Part shown: one piece after another, positions 35,118 to 44,067 of the stretch
Numbering within the stretch: the stretch's first letter is position 1
How the letters are laid out: each line of letters opens with the position of its first letter
NCBI RefSeq assembly: GCF_013416325.1
Contig: NZ_JACCGK010000005.1
Span: 224,089 to 288,088 of the forward strand
DNA: 64,000 bases
Direction of reading: 5' to 3'
Origin: Vreelandella sedimenti
GTDB lineage: Bacteria; Pseudomonadota; Gammaproteobacteria; Pseudomonadales; Halomonadaceae
Made by a program: the position numbers and the translations under genes
Notes under the pieces: model-generated
Told to the model about the DNA's origin: nothing
The model's database searches: none
Seen by the model: only the letters and a program-made list of their open reading frames with translations

Positions 35118-36563
35118 ATGTACAGCACGATTGATATTGTCTGGTTGCAAGATGATCTGCGCATTGCTGACAACCCTCTTTTGCACTTCACCTCTCCTCC
35201 TAGCTACCTGCTGTGTCTCTATGTGTTAGACGAGCAGTGGTTCTCCCCATTATTTGATGGTGAATCGACACCGCGCATTGGACCTGCCCGCTTGCGCTTT
35301 TTATGGCAGAGCTTAATGGAGTTACGTGGTGAGCTTCTGAAACGTGGCAGTGACCTGCTGGTACGGATTGGTAAGCCCAGTGATGTGGTGATTGAACTGG
35401 CGACAATGCTTAACGTAAGACAGGTACGTGTTGCTGACCATGCGGGGGTCGATGAAGCTGCGCATATTCAAGCGGTTGAGCAAGGCTTGCCCAGTCAGAC
35501 GGCGCTGGAGTGCATAGAGAGTGGGCGGCTGATTGATCGACAGGTACTGCCTTTTGAGCGGGAAGCGCTGCCTGGGAGTTTTTCTGCCTTCAGGCGCAGC
35601 GTGGAGGGTGTATGCACGGTTCCTGCCAGTCGCTGCGCTCCTGTCACGCTGCCCCCCTGGCCGGAAGCGGCAAGGGGATTCCCACCGCTAAAAGCGGTTT
35701 GTGAAATGAGTGCTACCTGGCAGCCCGATTCGCGTCAAGGTTACGCCTATGGGGGGGGAGAGACGGCTGCGCATGTGCGCCTGGACAACTACCTATGGCG
35801 CCAGCAGGGTGGTAAAGCGTACAAGAAAACCCGCAACGGGCTATTGGGGGCTAATTTTTCAACCCGCGTTTCACCCTGGCTGGCGCGGGGTTGCCTGTCA
35901 GCTCGTCAAGTCTATGAGGCTGTGAAAGCGTGGGAAGCGGAAAACGGCAGTAATGAGTCAAGCTACTGGATTAGCTTCGAACTGCTCTGGCGGGAGTATT
36001 TTATCCACGCCGCTCAGTTGGAAGGGGCGCAAATGTTTGGCTCACGCCAGACTGACCAGCCGTGTGTCGCTTTCGATGCTTGGCGTAACGGCACCACGGG
36101 GTTGCCGTTTGTGGATGCCGCGATGCGGGAACTACTCCACACTGGCTGGCTATCCAATCGCGCACGACAAAATGTGGCCAGTTTTTTGGTTAACGATTTA
36201 AAGGTTGATTGGCGCATGGGAGCGCTATGGTTCGAGCACTGCTTAATTGATTATGACGTAGCCAGTAACTGGGGCAATTGGCGCTATATTGCTGGCGTTG
36301 GGCGTGACCCGCGTCAGGATCGTTACTTTAATGTGCTCAAACAGGCGGGCCATTACGATCCCCAGGGGCTCTATGTTGCTCACTGGCTGGAGCAGCTCGA
36401 AACACTGCCCAATGGCCTGGAGCGCCATCAGCCATGGCGTGCAGACCCCTTAGGGTTTGATGCTCCCTGCGTTGTGCCCGAGCAGTGGGAGAGATGGCTA
36501 ATTCCTCTCTGTGAAGTAGGCACTTTAGCCGAGTCGCCCGCTGTGGCGAGCGCTATAAAGTAA
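35118..36563 (+). CDS. DASH-family cryptochrome/photolyase
   Basis: 481 residues. The N-terminal photolyase alpha/beta domain (WLQDDLRIADNPLL) binds the antenna. The helical FAD domain carries RYIAGVGRDPRQDRYFN and KQAGHYDPQGLYV, the DASH signature. Cry-DASH proteins repair cyclobutane dimers, mainly in single-stranded DNA, and may signal blue light. AGGAGG lies eight bases before the ATG. Together with the Fe-S photolyase at 25784 the cell has two different light-driven repair enzymes. Confidence 0.94.
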   Translation: MYSTIDIVWLQDDLRIADNPLLHFTSPPSYLLCLYVLDEQWFSPLFDGESTPRIGPARLRFLWQSLMELRGELLKRGSDLLVRIGKPSDVVIELATMLNVRQVRVADHAGVDEAAHIQAVEQGLPSQTALECIESGRLIDRQVLPFEREALPGSFSAFRRSVEGVCTVPASRCAPVTLPPWPEAARGFPPLKAVCEMSATWQPDSRQGYAYGGGETAAHVRLDNYLWRQQGGKAYKKTRNGLLGANFSTRVSPWLARGCLSARQVYEAVKAWEAENGSNESSYWISFELLWREYFIHAAQLEGAQMFGSRQTDQPCVAFDAWRNGTTGLPFVDAAMRELLHTGWLSNRARQNVASFLVNDLKVDWRMGALWFEHCLIDYDVASNWGNWRYIAGVGRDPRQDRYFNVLKQAGHYDPQGLYVAHWLEQLETLPNGLERHQPWRADPLGFDAPCVVPEQWERWLIPLCEVGTLAESPAVASAIK

Positions 36564-36649
36564 TTATCACCTTCGGTCAGACCCTAGTATCTACCTCTTT
36601 TCTAGGCCATCATTCCAGATATGCCAAGGACTGCCTAAGGATCGATATA

Positions 36650-37918
36650 ATGTCTCGTAATTTCACTATTGGGTGGCGTTGCAGCCCTCTTGTTTATGTT
36701 TCCATAGTCGCAGCGCTAAGCGCTCCTTTTGCGGCAAGCGTGGCGGTCGCTAACCCTCAGCTAATGTCAGAAGTCGATACCCAGGCTGCTTCTGAGGTTA
36801 GCTACGCTAATTTTCAGCAGTGGCTTCGAGATTTTCGCCTGTACGCTGCAGGCCAAGGGATCAGCGAAGCCACGCTAAGCAACGCCCTGGATGGTGTTCG
36901 TTATCGTGAGCGTGTGATTGAACTCGACGGCTACCAACCCGAATTTGTTCGCCCTATTTGGGAGTATCTGGATACCGCGGTTTCATCCACGCGTATTACT
37001 AACGGTCAAGAAAAGCTGGCTGATCACCGTGACACTGCTCAGCAAATGGAGCAGCGCTATGGGGTGCCAGCAGAAATAATCGTCGCCATTTGGGGCATCG
37101 AAAGTAACTATGGCAGTAATTTTGGCGATTTTTCGACGTTGGAGTCCCTGGCCACGCTGGCTTACGATGGTCGACGCCGTGATTTTGCCCGAGGTGAGCT
37201 GCTCGCGGCGTTACGGATTATTGATCAAGGTGATATCGCTGCTGAAGACATGAAGGGCTCCTGGGCTGGGGCGATGGGACATACTCAGTTTATTCCCAGT
37301 AGCTTTGAAGCCTATGCCGTCGATGGCGACGGTGACGGTCGGCGCGATATTTGGGACAGCATCCCCGATGTCATGGCATCAACGGCCAACTATCTTGACC
37401 GAGCCGGATGGCAAACCGGTCAACCCTGGGGTATTGAGGTACGCCTGCCCGAAGGGTTTGATTACGCCCAGACCGAACGACGCAGCAGTGCCGAGTGGCG
37501 CAACCAAGGCGTTCAGGCGCAGCAGGGCGAATTGCCGAACTTCGATAGCGCCGCTATCGTGGTACCCGCTGGCGCTAATGGCCCTGCATTTTTAGTAGGT
37601 GCTAATTTCCGTGCGATTTTACGCTATAACAATGCCACCAGTTATGCTCTGGCCGTCGCGACTTTAGGCGATGCGATCGCTGGACGCGAAGGCATTCAGC
37701 ACAGCTGGCCGCGGGATCAAGCGCCACTCACCCGTGATGATGTTCAAGAACTTCAGCGCGCGCTGAACCGTGTAGGATACTCAGTAGGTGGTGCTGACGG
37801 CGTTATGGGGCCCAACACCCGGCAAGGTTTGCGGAACTTTCAGCGTGATCAAGGGTTAATACCGGATGGGTTTGCGACCCAGGCGTTGCTTGAACAGCTA
37901 CGTCAGCGTTCGCAGTAG
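36650..37918 (+). CDS. Lytic murein transglycosylase (MltB family) with peptidoglycan-binding domain
   Basis: 422 residues. A hydrophobic N-terminal segment ending near SVAVANP gives a signal peptide without a lipobox cysteine, so it is a soluble periplasmic enzyme. The catalytic glutamate is E151 in WGIESNYGS, and GAMGHTQFIPSSF is the family's second motif. The C-terminal 65 residues are a PG_binding_1 repeat (VQELQRALNRVGYSVGGADG). Cleaves the MurNAc-GlcNAc bond forming 1,6-anhydro ends during wall turnover. Confidence 0.93.
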   Translation: MSRNFTIGWRCSPLVYVSIVAALSAPFAASVAVANPQLMSEVDTQAASEVSYANFQQWLRDFRLYAAGQGISEATLSNALDGVRYRERVIELDGYQPEFVRPIWEYLDTAVSSTRITNGQEKLADHRDTAQQMEQRYGVPAEIIVAIWGIESNYGSNFGDFSTLESLATLAYDGRRRDFARGELLAALRIIDQGDIAAEDMKGSWAGAMGHTQFIPSSFEAYAVDGDGDGRRDIWDSIPDVMASTANYLDRAGWQTGQPWGIEVRLPEGFDYAQTERRSSAEWRNQGVQAQQGELPNFDSAAIVVPAGANGPAFLVGANFRAILRYNNATSYALAVATLGDAIAGREGIQHSWPRDQAPLTRDDVQELQRALNRVGYSVGGADGVMGPNTRQGLRNFQRDQGLIPDGFATQALLEQLRQRSQ

Positions 37919-37959
37919 GCAGTGTTTAAAGGGTGCTTCTACTTTCCAAGGATGATGTT

Positions 37960-38529
37960 ATGCAGTTGATAGGAAAGATGTTTTTTAACAGAGTGATGTT
38001 AGGTGCCGTGTTGGTAGGTTCTGGGCTGTCCGCTTCCACAGCGATGGCAGATGATGATCAGGTATTCGGCTGGGTTGAAAAGGCCACCCTGCAACCCTGG
38101 GATATCGAGGTGAAAGCCAAGCTCGATAGCGGGGCATTAACTTCCTCGTTAGACGCCCGGGATATTGAGATGTTTGAGCAGGATGACGAGGAATGGGTTC
38201 GCTTTCGGTTGAAGCTTGAAGATCAGGCAAGCGGTGAAGTGTTCAGCGATCAGATTGAACGCCCGCTCTATCGAGAGCTATCCGTGCGTGGTGCAGGCGG
38301 TCGCGACGAGCGCCCTGTGGTGTTGTTGGAAGTGTGTATGGGCGACACCATTTACGAAGAACAGTTTAGCCTACGTGACCGTGAAGAAATGAACTATCCG
38401 CTGCTGCTCGGTCGTCGTACCATTAGCCACCTTGGCATGCTGGATGTGCGTGAGACCTTTTTGCAGGAGCCAGAGTGTGGGGAAAATGCGACCGTTGTGC
38501 CCCACGATCCAGAAGATGAACAGTCCTAA
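37960..38529 (+). CDS. Putative retropepsin-like/RimK-associated protease, periplasmic
   Basis: 189 residues from ATG 37960 (AAGGA seven bases upstream). A signal peptide ends near STAMADD. The body matches the pfam05618 family, long annotated as ATP-dependent zinc protease but with a retropepsin-like fold. KAKLDSGALTSSLDA holds the D-S/T-G-A active-site motif, and YPLLLGRRTISHLGMLDV is the other signature block. Family members are linked to osmotic or cell-wall stress in some proteobacteria. Lies 41 bp after the transglycosylase, so they may be co-transcribed. Confidence 0.85.
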   Translation: MQLIGKMFFNRVMLGAVLVGSGLSASTAMADDDQVFGWVEKATLQPWDIEVKAKLDSGALTSSLDARDIEMFEQDDEEWVRFRLKLEDQASGEVFSDQIERPLYRELSVRGAGGRDERPVVLLEVCMGDTIYEEQFSLRDREEMNYPLLLGRRTISHLGMLDVRETFLQEPECGENATVVPHDPEDEQS

Positions 38530-38548
38530 CTTGCCTATCGATAAACGC

Positions 38549-39262
38549 TTAAAACAGCCGTGATAGAAGCGCGGTCACGGCTGTTTCAACGCGTAGAATG
38601 CGCGGGCCAAGATGCATGCCCTCGCAGCCTGCTAGCATTAGTTGCTCTACCTCCCAAGCAATAAAACCACCCTCTGGGCCTACCAGTAGCAGGGTAGGTT
38701 CATTTATGCCTCTTGGGCAGGCGTTGGGCATGCCAGGATGGGCTACCAGTCCGCGGCGTTCGCTGAGTAAGCCAGGCAGTTGCTGCTCCAAAAAAGGACG
38801 AAAGCCTTTACTCAGGGTGACGGATGGTAGCTGGGTGTCGCGCGCTTGCTCTAAGCCGAGTACCAAGTGCTGGTGGATTTTGTCCGGGCGTAACTCAGGG
38901 GATTGCCAGTAGCTCTTCTCAACCCGTTTAGTATGTAGCAGGGTGATGTCTTTGACGCCTAGCGCCGTCACATGCTCTAACGTACGCGCCAACATACGTG
39001 GGCGAGGCAGAGCCAATGCCAAATGAACGGGTAACGGTGGCGGCGGTAACTCATCAAGGTTTTCCAATTGGAAATACGCGCGCTCAGCGGTGAGCTCTTT
39101 TATCTTCGCTTTGCCCATGGCGCCGCCTTGAACACCCACAGTGAGCAGGTCGCCGGGTGCCGATCGATGGATATCGCGAAGGTGTTTTAGTCGGCGTGGA
39201 TCGGTGATGCAGACGTGGCCGTCACTGGTGAGATCGTTGGGATTGAGCAGAATCAAATTCAT
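38549..39262 (-). CDS. rsmE: 16S rRNA (uracil-1498-N3)-methyltransferase
   Basis: 237 residues. N-terminal PUA-like domain, then the SPOUT methyltransferase knot with VGPEGGFIAWEVE and LGPRILRVETAVTALLSRLF, diagnostic for RsmE. Methylates U1498 in 16S rRNA helix 44. The last dozen codons double as a bidirectional hairpin terminator shared with the convergent protease gene. Confidence 0.95.
   Translation of the reverse strand: MNLILLNPNDLTSDGHVCITDPRRLKHLRDIHRSAPGDLLTVGVQGGAMGKAKIKELTAERAYFQLENLDELPPPPLPVHLALALPRPRMLARTLEHVTALGVKDITLLHTKRVEKSYWQSPELRPDKIHQHLVLGLEQARDTQLPSVTLSKGFRPFLEQQLPGLLSERRGLVAHPGMPNACPRGINEPTLLLVGPEGGFIAWEVEQLMLAGCEGMHLGPRILRVETAVTALLSRLF
38552..38586. terminator. Bidirectional terminator inside the 3' end of rsmE
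   Basis: A perfect 12-bp stem AAACAGCCGTGA (38552-38563) with TCACGGCTGTTT (38575-38586) and an 11-base loop lies within the last codons of rsmE. Read either way it ends in a short T run, so it can stop both the protease and rsmE transcripts. Confidence 0.75.
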
Positions 39263-39398
39263 AATGATGGTCTATTGGTCACAAAGCAGGCACGGTACGC
39301 CTTGCTAAACTATTAAGGTGGCTTGCATAGGCGCGTGGTGCAGGCACAATATCAGTAACGGGAATAAAAAGTCCCTATCGCGTTTAAGGAGATGCGCC

Positions 39399-39905
39399 GT
39401 GCGCGTAATTCGTAAATATGCAAACCGCAGGTTGTACGATACTCAGCAGAGTCGTTATGTGACGCTGGAAGACCTGCGTCGTTTAATTATCGAAGAAGAG
39501 CCGTTCAGAGTGGAAGACGCCAAAAGCGGAGAAGACCTGACGAGGACTATTCTGCTCTCTATCATTATTGAGCAGGAGCAAGCGGATAGCGAAGCGGAAG
39601 TGTTTTCAAACGACCTGCTAGCGCAGTTGATCCGGGTTTACGATATGACTTCACCGTTGCCGCTGTCGCGTTACCTCGAACAGGGTACGCAACTGATGTT
39701 GGAGCAGCAGAAACGTTTGCAGAGCCAGTGGAAACAGGCAATGCGCAACACGCCGTTAGAATTTATGCGTGAGCTCGCCGAAGAGAACATGCGCTTTTGG
39801 CAAAATACCTTGAATCAGCCGGGTCAAGCCGATGAGTCGAGTGATACTGAGCAGCCTGAGAACGATAGCAACGATACCAGCAAAGATAACAAACCCTCCT
39901 CCTGA
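39399..39905 (+). CDS. phaR: Polyhydroxyalkanoate synthesis repressor PhaR
   Basis: 168 residues from GTG 39399 (TAAGGAGA upstream); the earlier in-frame ATG at 39318 adds unrelated residues. RVIRKYANRRLYDTQQSRYVTLEDLRRLI is the DNA-binding PHB/PHA accumulation domain, followed by the PHB_acc region and an acidic Ser/Asp/Asn-rich tail. PhaR represses phasin and related genes and binds PHA granules, so the cell probably stores polyhydroxybutyrate, although no PHA synthase lies in the window. Confidence 0.93.
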   Translation: MRVIRKYANRRLYDTQQSRYVTLEDLRRLIIEEEPFRVEDAKSGEDLTRTILLSIIIEQEQADSEAEVFSNDLLAQLIRVYDMTSPLPLSRYLEQGTQLMLEQQKRLQSQWKQAMRNTPLEFMRELAEENMRFWQNTLNQPGQADESSDTEQPENDSNDTSKDNKPSS

Positions 39906-39972
39906 CCCCACTTGGTGCTGCGCTGTGGCATAATGCCGCCGATATAGGCTCTCCCGTTTGAGAAGGATGCAC

Positions 39973-41259
39973 ATGAAGGTTTTGATGATAGGCGGCGGTG
40001 GTCGCGAGCACGCTCTGGCTTGGAAATTGGCGCAATCTACCCAGGTTGAGCAGGTCTTTGTCGCTCCTGGTAATGCTGGCACCGCGACGGAAGCGAAGCT
40101 GACCAACTTAGCGATTGCAGCAACGGATCTCGACAGCCTGGTCGCTTTTGCCCGTGATGAGCAGATTGGCTTGACCGTGGTGGGGCCGGAGGCTCCCTTG
40201 GTCGAAGGTGTTGTTGACCGTTTCCAAGCGGCCGGTCTGACTATCTTTGGCCCTACTCAGGCGGCCGCTCAGTTGGAAGGCTCAAAATCATTTACCAAGG
40301 ACTTCCTGGCCCGTCATGATATTCCTTCGGCTGACTACCAAACGTTTACTGACGTAGACCCTGCGCTTGCCTATTTAAGCAAAATGGGCGCACCCATTGT
40401 GATTAAAGCGGATGGCCTGGCAGCGGGCAAAGGTGTCATTGTGGCGCTGAGTGAGGCCGAAGCTGAGGCTGCTATTCGCGATATGCTGGAAGCCAATGCC
40501 TTCGGCGATGCAGGCGCTCGCGTGGTTATCGAAGAGTTTCTGGAGGGCGAAGAGGCGAGCTTTATTGTCATGGTGGACGGCGAGCATGTTGTACCCATGG
40601 CTACCAGCCAAGACCACAAACGCGCTTATGATGGTGATACCGGCCCTAATACCGGCGGTATGGGCGCCTATTCACCAGCGCCTGTGGTCACACCCGAGGT
40701 TGATGCACGTATCATGGAACAGGTCATTCTGCCCACCGTGCGGGGCATGGCTGCGGAGGGCAATGCTTATACAGGGTTCTTATATGCAGGCCTGATGATC
40801 GACGCGGCGGGTAACCCCAAGGTTATTGAGTACAACTGCCGCTTTGGTGATCCTGAAACTCAGCCAATCATGCTGCGCTTAACCTCTGATTTCGCTGAGC
40901 TTTGCTTAGCGGGTGCCCAGGGCAAGCTGGCCGGGCAACGCTGCGAATGGGATTCCCGTGCAGCGGTGGGCGTTGTGCTGGCGGCCGGAGGCTACCCTGG
41001 CAGCTATCGCAAGGGTGATGTGATTCACGGCTTAGCCGCGGCTGAAGAAACGGGCTGCAAAGTGTTTCACGCCGGTACCGCGCAAAATTCCCAGGGCGAG
41101 ATTATCACGGCAGGTGGCCGTGTGCTGTGTATAACGGCATTAGGCAATAGCGTGTCAGCTGCGCAGCAGCAAGCGTACCAAGGCGTTAATGCTATTCACT
41201 GGGACGGCGTCGAGTGTCGCCGTGATATCGCCTTCAGGGCGATTGCCCGAGAGGAGTAA
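39973..41259 (+). CDS. purD: Phosphoribosylamine--glycine ligase
   Basis: 428 residues from ATG 39973 (AGAAGGA upstream). KVLMIGGGGREHALAWKL, the ATP-grasp loop VVGPEAPLVEGV and GDPETQPIMLRL are all standard for GARS. Second step of de novo purine synthesis. It is not next to purH in this window. Confidence 0.96.
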   Translation: MKVLMIGGGGREHALAWKLAQSTQVEQVFVAPGNAGTATEAKLTNLAIAATDLDSLVAFARDEQIGLTVVGPEAPLVEGVVDRFQAAGLTIFGPTQAAAQLEGSKSFTKDFLARHDIPSADYQTFTDVDPALAYLSKMGAPIVIKADGLAAGKGVIVALSEAEAEAAIRDMLEANAFGDAGARVVIEEFLEGEEASFIVMVDGEHVVPMATSQDHKRAYDGDTGPNTGGMGAYSPAPVVTPEVDARIMEQVILPTVRGMAAEGNAYTGFLYAGLMIDAAGNPKVIEYNCRFGDPETQPIMLRLTSDFAELCLAGAQGKLAGQRCEWDSRAAVGVVLAAGGYPGSYRKGDVIHGLAAAEETGCKVFHAGTAQNSQGEIITAGGRVLCITALGNSVSAAQQQAYQGVNAIHWDGVECRRDIAFRAIAREE

Positions 41260-41299
41260 GCACGCCTTACGCTAAGCTAATACTGACGAGGAAACAGGC

Positions 41300-41737
41300 A
41301 TGGAGCGTGTCAAGCTGGACTTTCCCGCTGAGGCGGTTATACACCGTCACCCCTTGACCGTGCGGGTAACCGATATGAACTATGGCCGTCATTTGGGGCA
41401 TGATGCGCTGGTATCACTGCTCCACGAGGCGCGCATTCAAGCCTTTGCTGCACTGGATCTACCTGAGTGGGATATGCATGGATACCCTTCGGTGGTTGCT
41501 GATCTCGCCGTTCAGTATCAAAGTGAAGCGCGCTGGCCCGATGGGCTAACGATTGCCACCGCTGTACTCGAACCTCAAGGCAAGGCGTTGACGATCTATC
41601 AGCGCATTTACCAGGCAGATTCTCAGCAGTTAGTCGCTACCGCACAGATCAATCAGCTACTGATTGACCTTGCTACTCGTCCTGTCGAAGTACCTGAGCA
41701 GGTTAAACAAGCGCTTTCCCACGCGAGGTGTGGCTGA
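41300..41737 (+). CDS. Acyl-CoA thioesterase, hotdog (4HBT/YbgC-like) fold
   Basis: 145 residues. VRVTDMNYGRHLGHDALVSLLHEAR is the hotdog helix region, with an aspartate/histidine arrangement like 4-hydroxybenzoyl-CoA thioesterases. Cytosolic; exact acyl-CoA substrate unknown. The stop TGA shares one base with the prkB start, so the two are coupled. Confidence 0.85.
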   Translation: MERVKLDFPAEAVIHRHPLTVRVTDMNYGRHLGHDALVSLLHEARIQAFAALDLPEWDMHGYPSVVADLAVQYQSEARWPDGLTIATAVLEPQGKALTIYQRIYQADSQQLVATAQINQLLIDLATRPVEVPEQVKQALSHARCG

Positions 41738-42609
41738 TGTCTCGGGAGTATCCGATTATCGCGGTAACCGGTTCCTCTGGGGCGGGTACCACCACCGTGA
41801 AGCGCAGCTTTGAGCGCATGTTTCTGCGCGAAGATGTGCATGCAGCAATGGTCGATGGCGATGCCTTTCACCGCTATACCCGTGATGACCTGCACCGCAT
41901 CTTCCGAGAAGAGCCAGAGCGCAAAGACGAACTTTCGCATTTTGCCGTAGAGGCGAATTTGCTGGATCGTCTGGAAGGGTTGTTTAGTGAGTATGGTGAA
42001 CACGGTTCGGGTACTTTTCGGCACTATATCCATGCTGAAGATAAGCAAAAAATTGAAGCAGGCTGTCGGGTAGGTACTTTCACCGAGTGGCAGTCGCTGC
42101 CCTGTGGTACCGACCTGCTGTTTTATGAAGGCTTGCACGGTGGGCTGGTCACTGAGGAGTATGACATTGCCCGCCATGTGGATCTGTTGGTTGGTGTGGC
42201 GCCAACCATGAATCTTGAGTGGATTCAAAAGATCGACCGTGACACCAAGCTGCGGGGCTACTCACAAGAAGCGGTTATTGACACTATCCTGGGTCGGATG
42301 GATGACTATGTGCGCTACATACAACCGCAGTTTTCGCGTACTCACATCAATTTTCAACGTGTGCCCACTGTCGATACCTCTAACCCCTTTGAAGTGCAGG
42401 ATATTCCCACCGACGCTGAGTCATTCGTGGTCATCCGTTTTCGTGATCCCTCCACCGTTGATTTCCCTTGGCTGCTGGCGATGATTAAGGACTCATTTAT
42501 GACCCGTCCCCACACGTTGGTGGTGCCGGGGGCGCGGATGTCGCTGGCGATGGAGTTGATTCTTGCCCCCTTGGTTAGGCATCTTCTTGCGCAGAGACGC
42601 TTTCGTTAA
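41737..42609 (+). CDS. prkB: Phosphoribulokinase (PrkB-type)
   Basis: 290 residues from ATG 41737. P-loop GSSGAGTTT, then DGDAFHRYTRDD and the EGLHGG motif place it with proteobacterial class I phosphoribulokinases, size equal to E. coli PrkB. No RuBisCO or other Calvin-cycle gene is present here, so as in E. coli its physiological role is uncertain. The TGATG junction with the thioesterase suggests co-translation. Confidence 0.93.
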   Translation: MSREYPIIAVTGSSGAGTTTVKRSFERMFLREDVHAAMVDGDAFHRYTRDDLHRIFREEPERKDELSHFAVEANLLDRLEGLFSEYGEHGSGTFRHYIHAEDKQKIEAGCRVGTFTEWQSLPCGTDLLFYEGLHGGLVTEEYDIARHVDLLVGVAPTMNLEWIQKIDRDTKLRGYSQEAVIDTILGRMDDYVRYIQPQFSRTHINFQRVPTVDTSNPFEVQDIPTDAESFVVIRFRDPSTVDFPWLLAMIKDSFMTRPHTLVVPGARMSLAMELILAPLVRHLLAQRRFR

Positions 42610-42719
42610 AAGGTCGCGAGTTGAAGCTACTCCCACCGATGCAATCCATCGTAGCAATCATCAGACTGGCAGAGATAGTTCGACACTTAAGTGGCAAGTA
42701 GTTAATAAAGGAGAGCTGT

Positions 42720-43061
42720 ATGGATTGTCTTTTTTGCAAAATCATTAACCGTGAAATTCCCGCTGATATTGTTTATGAAGATGACCACGTGTTGGCATTC
42801 AATGATATTGGTCCTCAGGCGCCTACTCATCAACTGATCATTCCTAAAAAGCATATTGCCACGCTCAATGATATCGATGAGGTTGATCTTGCCACAGTAG
42901 GGCGGCTTCAGTTTACCGCCGCCAAGCTTGCCCGCGAGCAGGGGTTTGCTGAAGATGGCTATCGCGTGGTGATGAACTGCAACGAAATGGGCGGACAAAC
43001 GGTCTACCATATTCATATGCATTTACTCGGTGGGCGCGCATTCACATGGCCTGCCGGTTGA
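42720..43061 (+). CDS. hinT: HIT-family nucleotide-binding protein
   Basis: 113 residues. [21 protein letters not shown] and the histidine triad HIHMH (H97, H99, H101) are standard for HinT, which hydrolyses purine nucleoside phosphoramidates. AAAGGAG precedes the ATG. Followed after 39 bases by coq7. Confidence 0.96.
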   Translation: MDCLFCKIINREIPADIVYEDDHVLAFNDIGPQAPTHQLIIPKKHIATLNDIDEVDLATVGRLQFTAAKLAREQGFAEDGYRVVMNCNEMGGQTVYHIHMHLLGGRAFTWPAG

Positions 43062-43100
43062 GCTCAGCAGATCGCTATCGCAAGTCAATGGAGCGTTGCC

Positions 43101-43742
43101 ATGGATCGTCAACAGAGTCGTTCAGATCGCCTGATACATCAGTTCGATACCGTTTTACGTACGCTTATGCCGCACGCTGCTTCGCCGCAGCGCACCAGCC
43201 CTGCTGAAGGTGTGGCCGAGGGAACGCTCGATGATCAAGAACGCCGCCATGCCGCAGGTTTAATGCGTATTAACCATACTGGTGAGGTGTGTGTTCAAGC
43301 GCTTTATCAAGGGCAGGGCATGACCGCTAAACTTCCGCATGTGCGCCACCAGATGGAGCAGTCGGGGCTAGAGGAGATCGATCATCTCGCCTGGTGTGCT
43401 GAGCGTCTAGAGCAGTTGCAGAGCCGAACAAGCTGCCTAAACCCGCTGTTTTATGCCGCTTCCTTTGGCATTGGCGCGGCTACTGGGGCGGTCAGTGATC
43501 GTATTAGTTTGGGATTGGTTGCCGCGACCGAAGAGCAAGCAGGTAAGCATCTTGATTCACACCAACAGTCGCTACCCCGTGGCGACAACCGCTCCCACGC
43601 CATACTGCGCCAGATGGCCATTGATGAAGCCCACCACGCGCAGCTTGCCTTAGAAGCAGGGGGCGTTCGCTTTCCGGCACCGGTGAAGTGGGGCATACGG
43701 CTGGCCTCTAAGGTAATGACTAAAAGCGTCTATCATCTCTGA
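43101..43742 (+). CDS. coq7: 2-polyprenyl-3-methyl-6-methoxy-1,4-benzoquinone monooxygenase
   Basis: 213 residues. Ferritin-like di-iron enzyme of ubiquinone synthesis with ligands in [35 protein letters not shown] and [15 protein letters not shown]. Membrane-associated hydroxylase that makes the last ring hydroxylation, the Coq7 alternative to UbiF. Confidence 0.95.
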   Translation: MDRQQSRSDRLIHQFDTVLRTLMPHAASPQRTSPAEGVAEGTLDDQERRHAAGLMRINHTGEVCVQALYQGQGMTAKLPHVRHQMEQSGLEEIDHLAWCAERLEQLQSRTSCLNPLFYAASFGIGAATGAVSDRISLGLVAATEEQAGKHLDSHQQSLPRGDNRSHAILRQMAIDEAHHAQLALEAGGVRFPAPVKWGIRLASKVMTKSVYHL

Positions 43743-43813
43743 GACATATTCACGCTGCATAATGGGTTAAGTGGCGGTGCAGGGAAGTCGTTACCAAGGA
43801 GAGAAGTAAGAAG

Positions 43814-43972
43814 ATGCTAGGCAATGCAGTGCTGTTTTTAATTATCGCGATCATCGCCGGGGCGGTCGGTTTTTCTGGCATTGCTGGGGCGGCGTCCACC
43901 ATTGCGCAAATTTTGTTTGTGCTGTTTCTTATTTTGTTTCTTGTGTCATTTTTTACAGGCCGCAGTCGTTAG
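43814..43972 (+). CDS. DUF1328 (YtjA-type) small membrane protein
   Basis: 52 residues, two helices. [20 protein letters not shown] and the following [21 protein letters not shown] match the DUF1328 family. GGAGAGAAG precedes the start. Function unknown; E. coli YtjA is stress-responsive. Confidence 0.9.
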   Translation: MLGNAVLFLIIAIIAGAVGFSGIAGAASTIAQILFVLFLILFLVSFFTGRSR

Positions 43973-44005
43973 GGCTTTGCGCTAATGTCAGTGAAAACAC
44001 AAACT

Positions 44006-44032
44006 AAAAGGCCCCGCAGGGCGGGGCCTTTT
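44006..44032. terminator. Bidirectional terminator between DUF1328 and ettA
   Basis: Perfect 12-bp stem AAAAGGCCCCGC (44006-44017) with GCGGGGCCTTTT (44021-44032) and three-base loop AGG. A and T runs on both flanks let it serve both converging transcripts. Confidence 0.93.
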
Positions 44033-44067
44033 GCTGTCAGTATTGACTGCCAGCGTGATGCTAATGA

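Noticed and set aside
41737..42609. Evidence for a Calvin cycle from phosphoribulokinase
   Set aside because: No RuBisCO or other cycle genes are near, and PrkB-type kinases occur in non-autotrophs such as E. coli.
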